Shown one piece after another: positions 53,716 through 64,000 of a stretch of 64,000 bases of DNA (positions are counted from its first letter, which is position 1; every line of letters begins with the position of its first letter). The DNA is from Hymenopus coronatus (lineage: Eukaryota; Arthropoda; Insecta; Mantodea; Hymenopodidae), in contig CM060900.1 in the NCBI GenBank assembly GCA_030762935.1, forward strand, positions 436,022,259-436,086,258, read 5' to 3'. A model generated the notes under the pieces. The model searched no databases, was not told where the DNA came from, and worked only from the letters and a program-made list of their open reading frames with translations. A program made the position numbers and the translations under genes.

Positions 53716-54095
53716 AATTGTTAAAACACATCACTGTCTCAAAGTCCACCATATATCAGGATAATACTAATATATCCTCCAAAGTTAAACCATCAAAGAC
53801 ATTCCGGTAGGTTAAAATAATGGATAAATTAATGATAAAATTAATCTTCTAGCTAAAATATTATGGTCAAATGAATATAACCTACTGATAGATCCCTCCA
53901 AAGTTAAAACATTAAAAACAGTCCAGTAGGTTAAAATAAGGAATAAAACTACATACTGCTAAAGCTGTAAAAGGGAAATAAAATTATATATGGCCAATCG
54001 TAGGGCACAGTCATGATAGGGGACTGCTATTCTTATATCAAAAGTTTGTTTGTATATTTGATTATATTGATTGATTATAAAATCAATCTCATTTA
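53716..54095. other. non-coding flank of PLE foldback 3
   Basis: The phrase tccaaagttaaa(a)ca followed by ggttaaaata repeats near 53777 and 53898, about 120 bp apart, as a weak direct repeat. No gene was recognised. Confidence 0.4.
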
Positions 54096-54270
54096 TACAT
54101 AATTCTGTTCTTCCATTAATATTATCTGGATGTATATTTGGATTAACCTTTCCATAAGGCATTGTAGCATTCTAGGTATGGGTATGCTTTGATATAGAGT
54201 TCGGGCATCAAAACAAACTACAGTGTCTCATGGTTTTAGTTCTAAGTTTTGTATTTTGTTGAATCAGGTC
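54096..54270 (-). pseudogene. possible PLE-type reverse transcriptase fragment
   Basis: The minus strand reads TVVCFDARTLYQSIPIPRML followed by CLMERL. It resembles the early catalytic block of PLE reverse transcriptases (SFDV..LYT.IP). Stops surround it and no other RT motif was found. It is short, so the assignment is tentative. Confidence 0.4.
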
Positions 54271-55585
54271 TGTTTCATTTTTTAAGCTGGTGTATTTTAG
54301 TAATGTAACATATTTTTGTACAAGCCATTTTGAAAGTTTGTACAATTGGTCTCATGGAATTTCCTGTTTCATGAGTTTTTGAAAATGTATATTATCTTGC
54401 TATTGTTGGATGTTCTGGTTTTAGTTTAGATTTCCTGTTCTTTGAATCTCATTTGGTTTCATTTATTGTGAGGTTAATTTTATGGTTTCTTTTAGTGGAT
54501 CTTTCTAGATAATATCCAGGTAAAATTATCTATTAGTGATGTTTCAGTGTTACTAATTCAAACTCAGAATGATTTCCAATTAAAATAAACATAACAGTTA
54601 CTAACAATTTGGAGAATATGTACACTTGCTCTAAACTAATAGATATGTAGCTTATTTGCAGTGAATCAAGAAATGGTGGTTATTTGACATACCCAGAAAC
54701 CCTTGATTCAGTACAATAATCATTCCTTTGTTGTTGAAAACTTTGCCCTGAAAATGCAGGTCAACATTTAGAGCAGTTCCTATAAAACTAACAAAGACTT
54801 TGATTTTTTTCTTCTTTTTTTTTTTCTTCCGCTCCTTAAACCACTTCCTACAACTATAGCATGTCATAAAGTTAAGCAAGCATTGTAATTAGATTGCACT
54901 GATAGATATTTTGAAATTGAAATTCATAAATTGAAATATGAATAAAAAAAAAAAAGGTGGACAAGACTCGAACTTGAAAACTAAGGTTTCCTTTTACTCA
55001 AAAGCTAATGTTATAACCATTGCTCCATACAGATACACTGGAAATGCCTCTTTGTGTTTGTGTGTTGTGCTTAGTAATGACTTCATTAACCAGTGGCGTA
55101 CTGGCACTTTTGAAACACAGCTGTACCTTGAAATTTGAACAGACAGCCCATAGGTCTCCAGTCACAAATTACTTGTTTAAGACACCTCCTTATTCTCTGA
55201 AACTATTTTGGTGTAGTTTGTCAACACCCTGTATAGCAATTTGTATTTTCAATCAAAAATCATCCATCAGTTTCCCATGAAACATGTCGGGAAATATATG
55301 TTTGGCATCTAAAGCTTAAGGATTGCACAGCTGCATACACAATACTTGAGCACCTGCTGACAGAAACGTTGTAACCCTCATTTTTATATAATGCTGGGTT
55401 TTTGTGAATAAACATTGTATGCAGTAATATTGAGGTATATATTGTTGGTCACCATGTACATTAAGCGCCTTTTTTCTCTTATTTTAATTTTGCCATGGGT
55501 CATTTGGGTACAGAAATATGTAACAGTGGAGGAAGGAAGTCCTGTGTTTCTAAGTCCCAGTAAGTGTAAAGATATACATAGGAAC
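54271..55585. other. non-coding stretch
   Basis: AT-rich with homopolymer runs near 54810-54830 and 54942-54954. No gene was recognised. Confidence 0.5.
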
Positions 55586-57231
55586 CAAAAAACAATATTA
55601 AGTATAGTAAATGGAAGAGGAACGAGAAGAAATGCAAACGAAATTCGGGGCAGCCATACTTATCCCACAATAAGAAGCCAGTACCTGGGAAAATTCCTAC
55701 TGAACAGGTGGATGCAAAAATACTGTAAGTCAATCTAACACTCAGTGTGATGCATACTATTATGTGTGTGTATTAGATTTTAATACAAAATCATAGCTTT
55801 TATCACCATATGCAATATAGTTAATGTTATATATGCTTCTTTATAGATTTCTACCTGTAAATGCAAACACAAATTCAGATCGCTAATTTCAAAGGACAAC
55901 AAAATTATGTTTCAAGATTTCTACTATTTGGACTACAATGCACGAATAAGACATTTAACTTCATTGTGCATTGAAATAACTAATATAAAATCCAAGGAGA
56001 CTAAGGAGGCCATTTCATGCATACACTGCACTTTTAAGTACTTTTTGAGAAAAAATGGAGAACAAATTCAGATGTGTCAAAAAACCTTCTGCATGATATA
56101 CGGAATCACTGCCAGAAGTCTCCAAGATAAGATAAAATGTGGCATGCCTTATGAAGTTAGAAAAGGTAAGAATGAGAATCATCTGGAAAACTGCGGGATG
56201 ACTTGACGGATTTGATAAGTCACCTGAGAAGCTACCAAAACAAGAAAGTCACTACTCCAGACATAAGAATGAAAAGCTGTACCTGAGTTCCGATTTGAAG
56301 CTAGTAAACTTTATCAACTCTTTAAAAAAAAGAAGCCTACAGTATAGTGCAGTGAAGAGCATACAGGGATATTTTCAGGAGAGAATATAATTTACACCTT
56401 GGAGTACCAGGAATGAACTCATGTGGGTATTGTGACAGGTGTTTCTTCAGTCAGCTGACAGTGAAAATAAAACTGACAGAAAGAAAATTGAAGAAGAGGA
56501 AAGCAAACTGTACCATTTCCAGGCAGAAACAGCTTACATAATGCTGCAGAAGGATATGGACAGGGCAAAAACAAACAAAACACATGTTGTGATATGCAGA
56601 GACCTCCTGTAGGTACTATGCTGTCCTACCCTTAACCAGTCTGTAGAATTCTATCAACATGAGCTGTCAACCTGCAATCAAGCAATACATACAACAAGGT
56701 GTGGATGTGTGTTTGGCCTCAAATTGTACCCAGACAGGGATCAGCACAAGTTACTTCTTGCCTCCTGAAGTACATAACCTCTGAATTTTAACTACTAAAT
56801 TTGGATGAAGGATGAACTTTAATTGTGTGGTCAGAGCAATAACTGCAAAGCTACTGTTTCTTATCAGCTTCTACCAAACTTAAAATACTTCACAAACATA
56901 TAGCAAAATTTCTAATCACAGGGCACAACCACTGTGATCAAGATTTTGAAATAATTGTGAGAAACAAGGACCACCTTGTGAATGAACTGTTTGAATGGTC
57001 CCAGGTAATAGCAACTGCTAGTCCAAGAATCTTGTTTTTGGTTTGCTAAATGCAGCAAGAAGATTTCATTGACCTGAGCACTATTGAAGATCCAAAATGC
57101 AAAATAACCTACAATATATGGCTGAAGAATTCCTTAGACTCTCCAACAGTACTTCAGTGTCTTAAGAGCCATAACTACTTACAATCTTGGTACTGTGCAC
57201 TATTAGCAAAACTTTCAAGAGGTAAAGCTAA
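55586..57231 (+). pseudogene. Cys-rich insect repeat protein, copy B (cut by the I-type LINE)
   Basis: Segments in order are GRGTRRNANEIRG, CKCKHKFRSLISKDN (Cys-rich block), FYYLDYNARIRHLTS, a Cys/Phe segment MCQKTFCMIYGITARSLQDK, then SHYSRHKNEKLYLSSDLKLV and YHFQAETAYIMLQKDMDRAK, then VVICRDLL. The order and spacing match the same uncharacterised insect repeat family as copy A at 42285. Here the middle is present and most of the C-terminus is unclear. Many stops and shifts occur. The LINE at 57232 landed in or right after it. Confidence 0.55.
57221..57231 (+). repeat. target-site duplication of I-type LINE, left
   Basis: GGTAAAGCTAA here and at 63105-63115. Confidence 0.88.
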
Positions 57232-57474
57232 ATGATGATGATGATAATGGTGTTTAAGGGCGCTCAACTGCCGAGGTCATAAGCGCCCTTATGATTAAAA
57301 CTTGGCAATAGGCAGTAAGAAAATACCAAACAAAAAAGTAAACACAAGTAAAAGAGCTAACACAGTTGAAACGGAAGCAACAGAACTGTCCAGCCCTCCA
57401 ACAAGAGCTGGATATAAAACTCCATCTAAAATCAACACATTAAAACCAAAAGAGTTTAAAAAACCGCTATCACA

Positions 57475-60400
57475 CTAAAACGGCAAGGTAAAAGAAACTT
57501 TTGCTAAAAATTTAAAAACCCTGTCCACTGCTCTTGGGTCATCTGCCAGGACCTCAGCAAGAGAGGCTGGCATGCCCATAGATGACCGAATGTGTGCCAG
57601 GTGACCACACTCCAGCAACACATGACGAACTGTCTGTGCCTCCCCACAGAGCGCACAGACAGGAGCAGGTTCACGTTTAAAAAGGTAACTGTGAGTAAAA
57701 ATACAGTGGCCAATTCTTAGCCGAGCTAGTACTACCTCCTCCCGGCGGAATAAACGAGAGGAGGTTACCCAGTTGACAGGGAGGTCCTTCACCTCTCGCA
57801 GCTTATTACCACGGAGAGCCGACCACTCCGCATGCCAAGTCGAAAAAACGGCTTTCTGTACAGCCACTCTAAAATCTTCTGCTGTTGAATGGGTAATCGT
57901 AACACTGGGCGCTGTGACTGCCGATTTTGCTGCCAAATCCGCCGTGTCATTCCCTGGCAAGCCAACGTGTCCAGGAATCCATGCGCACTCCACATTAAAA
58001 CCAGAACCGTGCAAAATGTGGAGAACGTCCTGGATGCGCTGCACCAAAGGATGGCAATTGTACAGCTCACGAAAGCTCTGAAGGGCACTAAGGGAATCAC
58101 TAAGAATAAGGCAGTCACCTAATTTTCGACGTCGAATATACAGAAGGGCTTGATAAATAGCATATAGCTCGGCAGAATATATAGATGTGCAACTAGGCAA
58201 ACCGTAAGTAGAAGTTGCGGGGCCAGTGACAAAGGCATATCCAACACCGTCGGGGCTCTTACTACCATCGGTGTAAATACAAATACGGCCACTGTATTTG
58301 GATAAAAATTCTAAAAAAACAACGACGAATACTATCAAGAGGCGTAACAGATTTCCCGTAGAGCGTCATCCCGAGATCGACATGGGAGGTAGCGCGTAAC
58401 CAAGGGGGGTGTATACTCTCTCCCTCGGATAACAGCCGAGGAACGTCAACATGGTGCTGGCGTAGAAGCTCACGGAAACGAAAACCTGCTGGCCTGGGGC
58501 TCAGAGAGCGGAGGCAGTATCGCTCGTGCAGCTCAGGGGAGAAAAACGCGTGATAAGTTGGATGCCCAGGCATACACTTCAGCCCACAGCCATAATTAGC
58601 AAGCAGGACATCACGCCGACAACGCAGAGGAGGTTCTCCCGATTCGGCGTAGAGGCTAACAACTGGGCTCGTTGGAAAAGCTCCAACGGCCACACGGATG
58701 CCCTGGTTATGGACTGTGTCTAACCTTCTGAGCACTGAAGGTCGAGCTGAAGAATACACAATGCTGCCATAGTCCAACTTCGAACGAATCACAGCACGAT
58801 AAAGACGGAGCAATGCCGTCCGATCCGCACCCCAAGATTTGCCACTTAGTATCCGTAAAAGATTTAGAGAACGGTCACATCGTGCTCAAGCTGTGCTATT
58901 TGTGGTGCCCAACAAAGTTTCCGATCGAAGATCAAACCAAGGAATCTCGCCTCGTCTGCGAAAGGAAGTAAATCTGGCCCGAGTCAAAGAGACGGCGGCA
59001 TTTGCCACTTACGGCGCCAGAAGTTAACGCAGACTGTCTTCTCAGCGGAGAAACGAAAACCGTGTTTCGAGCTCCAAGCATAGAGATTGTCCAAACACCG
59101 CTGGAGACGGCGTTCCAAAAACGGTGTACGCTGAGAAGTACAGAAGATGGCAAAGTCGTCCACGAATAAACAGGAAGAGACACCTTGAGGCACACATAGT
59201 GATGTGGAATTTATTGCAATAGCAAATAGAGTCACGCTGAGTACCGAACCCTGCGGCACTCCGTTCTCTTGAATAAAATGGTTAGAAAAAACCGAGCCCA
59301 CCCTCACTCGAAAAACGCGGTCCCACATAAACTCCTGAATGACCAACGGTAGGCGTCCACGGATGTTCCAGTTGTGCAGAAAACGCAATATTCCCGCCCG
59401 CCAACACGTGTCGTAGGCCTTCTCGAGGTCAAAAAATATCCCAACTGTGGGGCTGTTCTTAAGAAACCAGTCCATAATCTGTGTTGACAGAGAGACAAGG
59501 TGGTCAGCAGTTGAACGTCATCGTCGAAAGCCACACTGGATGTTTGTCAGAAGATTGTGGGATTCCAGCCACCACACCAACCGTCCATTGATCATGCGTT
59601 CCATCACCTTGCACACGCAACTGGTGAGGGAAATAGGACGGTAACTGGAAGGAAGATGGCGGTCCCTTCCAGGTTTAAGAATGGGTATGATGGTGGCCTC
59701 CCGCCACTTGTCTGGAAAAATGCCATCAACCCAGACACGATTATAGACCTCGAGTAGGAAATCTTTGCCATCAGGAGAGAGATGTTGCAACATTTGGACG
59801 TGGATACCATCTGGACCTGGTGCTGAGTGTCGTGAAGAGGAGAGTGCATTGTCTAGCTCTGCCAGGGTGAAAAGGCGATTATAATCCTCAAGGTTGCCAG
59901 AAAGAAACGAGAATTCTTGAGATTCCACCTGATTCTTAACTGTAAGAAACTCAGGGGAATAATTGCCTGAGCTAGACACCTGAGCGAAAGCACTGCCTAA
60001 AGTATTCGCCATGTCAAATGTATCAACAACAGCTCCGGTAGGTGTTTTGAGACCGGCGATGGGCATATGGTTCGGTTTCCCAGCCACACGTCTTAACTTA
60101 TCCCATACGACAGAGGAAGGTGTATGTCGATTAAAGGAACCCAAGAATTTATTCCATGACATCTTTTTGCTATCCTTAATAACCCGCCTAGAATGTGCAC
60201 GCAACCGTTTATAGTGTATCAGGTTATCCAGTGTAGGAAAACGCTGGAAAACCCGTAGAGATCGTCTGCGAGCGCGAATAGCATCCCGACAGTCATCGGT
60301 CCACCAAGGTACCGGAAATCGACGGCTGTAGCCAGTCGAATGCGGAATGGATTGCTCAGCAGCAGAAAGAATGGTCCCTGTGAGATGTTCGACCAAGTGG

Positions 60401-61165
60401 TTCACAGAGTCGTGCTCTTCGTAGCTAAATTCAGCCAAGTGGGAGTACAGTTCCCAGCTGGCGTGGTCTAGGCGCCAACTAGGTAAACGGGTGGAACATA
60501 CAACGGGTGTCAAGACACTAATACGACAAGGAAAGTGGTCACTAGAATGCAAATCCGAGATGATATTCCAGCATAAGGTGACTGCTAGCTGAGGGGAACA
60601 AATTGCAATGTCAATGTGTGAAAAAACTATGAAATGCGTCAGAAAGAAAGGTGGGCTCTCCGGTGTTCAAGAGAGCAAGATTCTGACTATCCAAGAAGTC
60701 TTTAAGTAGCGTACCTCTCGCACAAGCCCGAGGAGAGCCCCAAAGAGGGTGATGGGCATTCGCGTCGCCTACCAATAAAAAGGGTGGTGGCAACTACGAA
60801 ATGAGGTGTTCTAAGTCGCTCTGCGAGAGGTCCTCAGATGGAGGCAAATAGATACTGCAAATGGTGAATAAAGCGGAGGATAGCTTAATGCTGACAGCAA
60901 CGGACTGGATTGCAGATTTTATGGGTACGGAGTTGGCAAAAGTATCATCTCGAATAAGCATCATAGTGCCCCCATGTGCCGGGACACCGTCCTCCGGGGA
61001 TAAATCACATCGTATGGAGGAGTACTGTCTGATGGTAACGGTGTCCTGTGGACGGAGCTTCGTCTCTTGTAAGCATACAGCCAAGGGTTCATGCTGGCGT
61101 AGCAACAAGTCAAGCTCTGGTCGATGTGGTCGAATTCCGCGTATGTTCCAATGGAGGATAGCCAT
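57475..61165 (-). pseudogene. I-type LINE ORF2 (endonuclease, RT, RNase H), broken
   Basis: The frame starts with ATG at 61165. The endonuclease has LHWNIRGIRPHRPELD, CLQETKLRP and LLVGDANAHHPLWGS. The RT has HSAPGPDGIHVQMLQHLSPD, LPSSYRPISLTSCVCKVMER, FFDLEKAYDTCW, GVPQGSVLSVTLF and the catalytic FVDDF. RNase H has YTDGSKSPDGVGYAF, ELYAIYQAL, LSDSLSAL and WIPGHVGLPGNDTADLAA. It ends with CALCGEAQTVRHVLLECGH (Cys/His motif) and a stop at 57475. Lesions: an in-frame TAG near 60794, a shift in a T-run near 60625, an in-frame TGA at 59518, breaks between 58813 and 58984, and a shift near 58320. Confidence 0.93.
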
Positions 61166-61226
61166 TGGGTATATTATGGGATAAGTTTCAAATCGAAAGA
61201 CGCTTCTACAGATTGGGATTAGCTGG

Positions 61227-62645
61227 TCAGTTCAATTTGTTCTTCTTAGGCGTTGGGCTAGTACTATTTTCAGGAGCACGATCCTGCCGTTTCCGCACTG
61301 TCCCTCTGGCAGTGGCGGCAGAATCCTCCTGGTCCATCTCCTCCACAAGGGAGGTCCCTTTTTCAAGAGCAAATTTCGGTCCGAGAAGTTCGAACCGATT
61401 GGATGTGCTGATCGGCGAAGACGGCCGTCGCCGATTCAGGCCCTCCTCCCCAGATGACCCTTCAGAGGAGGATACACGTGTGGAGTTGCGTGTACTTTTC
61501 TTACCCTTAGATGACTTGGTAATAGATTGCACATTCTCTTTAAAGAAGTCTTGTCGTACATACTTGGTCTTAAACTGTTTTTCCGGGGCAGAAGACGTCG
61601 TGAATTTACCAGCTTTAGTTCCCGAGGTCGAGGCTTTGGGTGACAAGTGTGCAGGACTATTCTGTAAGCTGGCGGATTTGGCAGATGTTGATACCAATTT
61701 GGGTGTAGGTGCCAAAGGCTTTGGCAGCGCTTGGGCTAAAATAACCTTTTCCGCAATTGTAGCCCCGTTCATATCGCCGGTCTGTGTTGCGATTTCCCAA
61801 CGCGGTATAGGTTTAGCTGCAACTGAGCTATAGTTACCGAACCTCGGGGCAGAGGGTTGGCGGAGTCGCAGGAGCTTCTGGGCTTCCAAGAAGGACACCT
61901 TCTCTTTCACCCGTATCTCCTGGATCGCTCGTTCCTCTGCAAAATGGGGGCAGTCTCGGGAACTAGATGGGTGTTCCCCGTTACAGTTCACACACGATGG
62001 AGCTGAAGCACAAGCCCCATCGTGGGAGATGTCACCGCAGTGGACGCAGGTGGACTTGCCGGTACACAACTCACTAGTGTGACCATAACGTTGGCATTTA
62101 AAGCACCTCAGCGGATTGGGTATATAAGGCCTAACTTCGATGGCTTCATACCCTGCCCTAATCCTTTGAGGGAGGTCAACCCGATCAAAAGTAATAAACA
62201 GGGTACGAGTAGGCAGGAATTCACCGTTGATCTTACGTTGTACCCGATAAACAGATGAGACACCCTGAGTCGCAAGATTTTCTTGGATCTCCTCAATGGA
62301 CAAACCGTCCAACGCGCGGGTTGTTACTACACCGCGGGAAGAGTTCAGCGACTTGTGCACCTCGACCTTCACTGGATAGCTGGCTAACATGGTGGCTTTA
62401 AGTATCCTTGCAGCTTGCGAGGCGGAGTTGGCTTCGACAAGAAGTGTATCATTGCGAGCTCGAACGCAGGATTTAACCGGACCAGCAATGGCATCGAGAC
62501 CCTTTTGGATAGTAAAAGGGCTCACCATAAGGAACTTCTTACCTTCCTCTGCCCTATGAATAACCAAGTAGCGAGGACCACATGACTCCACTATTTCCTT
62601 TCCAACGTCTTTATTTGCCTTAAGGGGTTTTAGTTTTGGTGCCAT
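61227..62645 (-). CDS. I-type LINE ORF1 (Gag-like, zinc-knuckle) protein
   Basis: The protein binds LINE RNA in cytoplasmic particles. ATG at 62645 gives 472 residues without interruption. An RRM-like region is likely at residues about 30-170 (KFLMVSPFTIQKGLDAIAG, VKVEVHKSLNSSRGVVTTRA). Three CCHC knuckles follow: CFKCQRYGHTSELC, CVHCGDISHDGAC and CVNCNGEHPSSSRDC. The C-terminal half is Ser/Lys/Pro-rich and probably disordered, ending in a basic KKNKLN. ORF1 ends 62 bases before the ATG of ORF2. That it is open while ORF2 is broken could mean recent decay or chance. Confidence 0.93.
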   Translation of the reverse strand: MAPKLKPLKANKDVGKEIVESCGPRYLVIHRAEEGKKFLMVSPFTIQKGLDAIAGPVKSCVRARNDTLLVEANSASQAARILKATMLASYPVKVEVHKSLNSSRGVVTTRALDGLSIEEIQENLATQGVSSVYRVQRKINGEFLPTRTLFITFDRVDLPQRIRAGYEAIEVRPYIPNPLRCFKCQRYGHTSELCTGKSTCVHCGDISHDGACASAPSCVNCNGEHPSSSRDCPHFAEERAIQEIRVKEKVSFLEAQKLLRLRQPSAPRFGNYSSVAAKPIPRWEIATQTGDMNGATIAEKVILAQALPKPLAPTPKLVSTSAKSASLQNSPAHLSPKASTSGTKAGKFTTSSAPEKQFKTKYVRQDFFKENVQSITKSSKGKKSTRNSTRVSSSEGSSGEEGLNRRRPSSPISTSNRFELLGPKFALEKGTSLVEEMDQEDSAATARGTVRKRQDRAPENSTSPTPKKNKLN

Positions 62646-63104
62646 AGAAAAAATGGTATAAATTCATCCCCCAGTGCTCCCCACCCACCATGGAGCCCAA
62701 CGAGGGGTCACCCCACTGGGGTGACAGGGCTACACAGGGGATATAGCGGGCTCGCCTTCCCACTCACCCTGGAGTTCGGTGTAATACCTAGTCCTGGCCG
62801 ATTGACTAGGGGTGGGTTAGTCCCTAGCCTCCCGTTTAGGCAAATCAGAAACCAAAGCGGTGTATTAGGCTGCGCACCCTCCCCAGTTACTGAAAGACAG
62901 AAGCCCAGGCTCAGGTACGCAACCCTCAACCAACCAGGATATTCCTTTTCACCGACACGGGTCTCCACGCACGGCCTACACATGGGTGGGCATTTTGATC
63001 TTCTGACTCCCTCACCACGCTGAGGTTGCCCACAGAGGGAGTCAAGGTGGCTCGGGACCCCGGGTGCGCCTAACCCGTACCTACCGTAGTAGGCCACTGG
63101 GGGG
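62646..63104 (-). promoter_or_regulatory. 5' UTR of the I-type LINE (probable internal promoter region)
   Basis: This GC-rich 459-bp leader lies between the right target-site duplication and the ORF1 start. LINEs of this group are transcribed from promoters inside their 5' UTR; none of the core promoter elements is clear to me here. A 137-codon open frame (63121-62708) crosses the element end and is probably not a gene. Confidence 0.5.
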
Positions 63105-63115
63105 GGTAAAGCTAA
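63105..63115 (+). repeat. target-site duplication of I-type LINE, right
   Basis: GGTAAAGCTAA, identical to 57221-57231. Confidence 0.88.
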
Positions 63116-64000
63116 TTTCACAGTTTCGCCTTAAATCATGAGCTTGAATAGCCGACCCAGAATGTATGGAAACACATTGCCAGTATCTATGGAAAGAAAG
63201 TTAATTTCTAGATATATATCAACATATCCTTGAAAAATATCAGATTTTATAAGAACATAAAGTGAAATGAAAATGTGATGTTTATTCAATATTGTAAAAT
63301 GTTTTTAGTAACAACATGTTTAGCATTCAGTGAATTGGTTAAACAATGGTAAGCTCCATTAACGAGCAATGCAAATGTAAAGTATGGTTTGTTTTCATTA
63401 TTTCTAAACAGGATAAAAACAAGAAACATTAAAAGATAAATATTATCAGTAGCATAAACATTGTAACACACAAAAATCTGTTACTTGCGCTACAGTTATA
63501 ACGTTTTTGCATGGATGTCCAATCATTTTCTCTTGCATTTTTATTTTAAAGGCATACACACACCATGTACTATTAAACAGTGAAAATATTTTAACTAATT
63601 ACAAGTGGCAGAACAAGCATTCCAAATGAATACCTTTGTTTATTTTGTACTTCTTTCCAGAATAATTTGCATTTTGAGGGTTACAATGCTTTTTTCTGGC
63701 AGATATTCACTTTAGGTTTCTGATTTACAACACATGTCAGTATTACTGAAAAGGCAAATTCCTTTAGGTGGAGGTCAGTGACCTTCAGTCATAGGAGTCT
63801 ATGATGTAACTCATTTGCTGGTTATACACAGCAGCAAACACAGAAATTCTTCTTCCTTCCCCTTCACTCATCAAACCTGTGTTTCTAAGTTTACTAATGA
63901 AATATATTCCTATGCTTTTCACTTGGTTATAGAGAATTTTAAACTGTCTCTTAGGATCACAGATATCAAGTCAGAAAAGCAACATTATTTTGAATGGCAG
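63116..64000. other. non-coding end of window
   Basis: AT-rich sequence with no recognised gene or repeat. If the desaturase gene continues upstream, this is still its intron or its 5' flank. Confidence 0.5.

Larger units (their letters stand above)
57232..63104 (-). mobile_element. full-length I-type LINE with damaged ORF2
   Basis: The element is bounded by an 11-bp duplication (GGTAAAGCTAA at 57221 and 63105) and runs on the minus strand. It has a GC-rich 5' UTR (63104-62646), ORF1 with three zinc knuckles, ORF2 with endonuclease, reverse transcriptase and RNase H, a 3' UTR containing the inverted word aagggcgct...agcgccctt, and a 3' tail of CAT-type repeats (57232-57247). Length is 5873 bp. 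Full length with clean duplications points to a fairly recent insertion, but ORF2 has several lesions, so it is probably immobile or depends on other copies. Confidence 0.93.

Noticed and set aside
61165..61833. 222-codon plus-strand frame opposite the I-type LINE ORF1
   Set aside because: It is antisense to the Ser/Lys-rich end of ORF1 and starts in ORF2; composition bias explains it.
62708..63121. 137-codon open frame upstream of the I-type LINE ORF1
   Set aside because: It crosses the element's 5' end and duplication, has no domain, and lies in a GC-rich leader where long chance frames are expected.
46298..64000. Upstream desaturase exons with the first two histidine boxes
   Set aside because: I looked for reverse complements of HRLW.H and HHKYSE coding sequence and for matching minus-strand frames and found none. 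Very short exons could have been missed.

Overview
The window is nuclear DNA from an animal, most likely an insect with a large, transposon-rich genome. The insect call rests on an acyl-CoA desaturase of insect type, mariner transposases with insect-like motifs, HARBI1, Merlin and hAT fossils, Penelope-like elements (PLEs), and long AT-rich introns. A polyneopteran (cockroach, stick-insect or orthopteran type) is my inference from intron and repeat load; nothing in the sequence fixes the species.

Only one host gene is securely visible. The last two coding exons of an acyl-CoA delta-9/delta-11-type desaturase lie on the minus strand at 46112-46297 and 29570-29888. The intron between them is about 16.2 kb and contains nested insertions: an AAT microsatellite, a broken hAT-like element cut by an intact mariner and by a foldback SINE, LINE scraps, a pogo/Tigger-type element (37382-41301) cut by a PLE foldback, a decayed Cys-rich insect repeat gene, and a second, larger PLE foldback. 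The 5' exons were not found and probably lie beyond 64000.

Layout. 1-8 kb: broken mariner (1121-2403), a palindromic MITE, SINE and LINE scraps. 8.0-12.9 kb: a full-length LINE (8040-12876) with 11-bp target-site duplications, a 2A-like motif in ORF1 and an in-frame UAG joining ORF1 to ORF2. 13-29 kb: mostly non-coding, with a HARBI1-like exon, an array of 234-bp repeats, and Tc1-like and other DDE transposase fossils. 29.5-46.3 kb: desaturase 3' part. 46-57 kb: diverged tandem repeats, a Merlin fossil, a third PLE foldback, and a second Cys-rich pseudogene. 57.2-63.1 kb: a full-length I-type LINE (57232-63104) with an intact ORF1 and a damaged ORF2, flanked by 11-bp target-site duplications. 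The end is non-coding.

The most unusual theme is head-to-head foldback retroelements. Three PLEs, two SINE copies and the 234-bp array all have two 5'-truncated copies joined at their heads, with element 3' ends facing outward. Four of the six are flanked by target-site duplications of 12-16 bp, so each of those looks like a single integration event. The loop of one PLE carries a junction that fits snap-back priming. The same PLE carries an almost canonical minimal hammerhead ribozyme in each arm.
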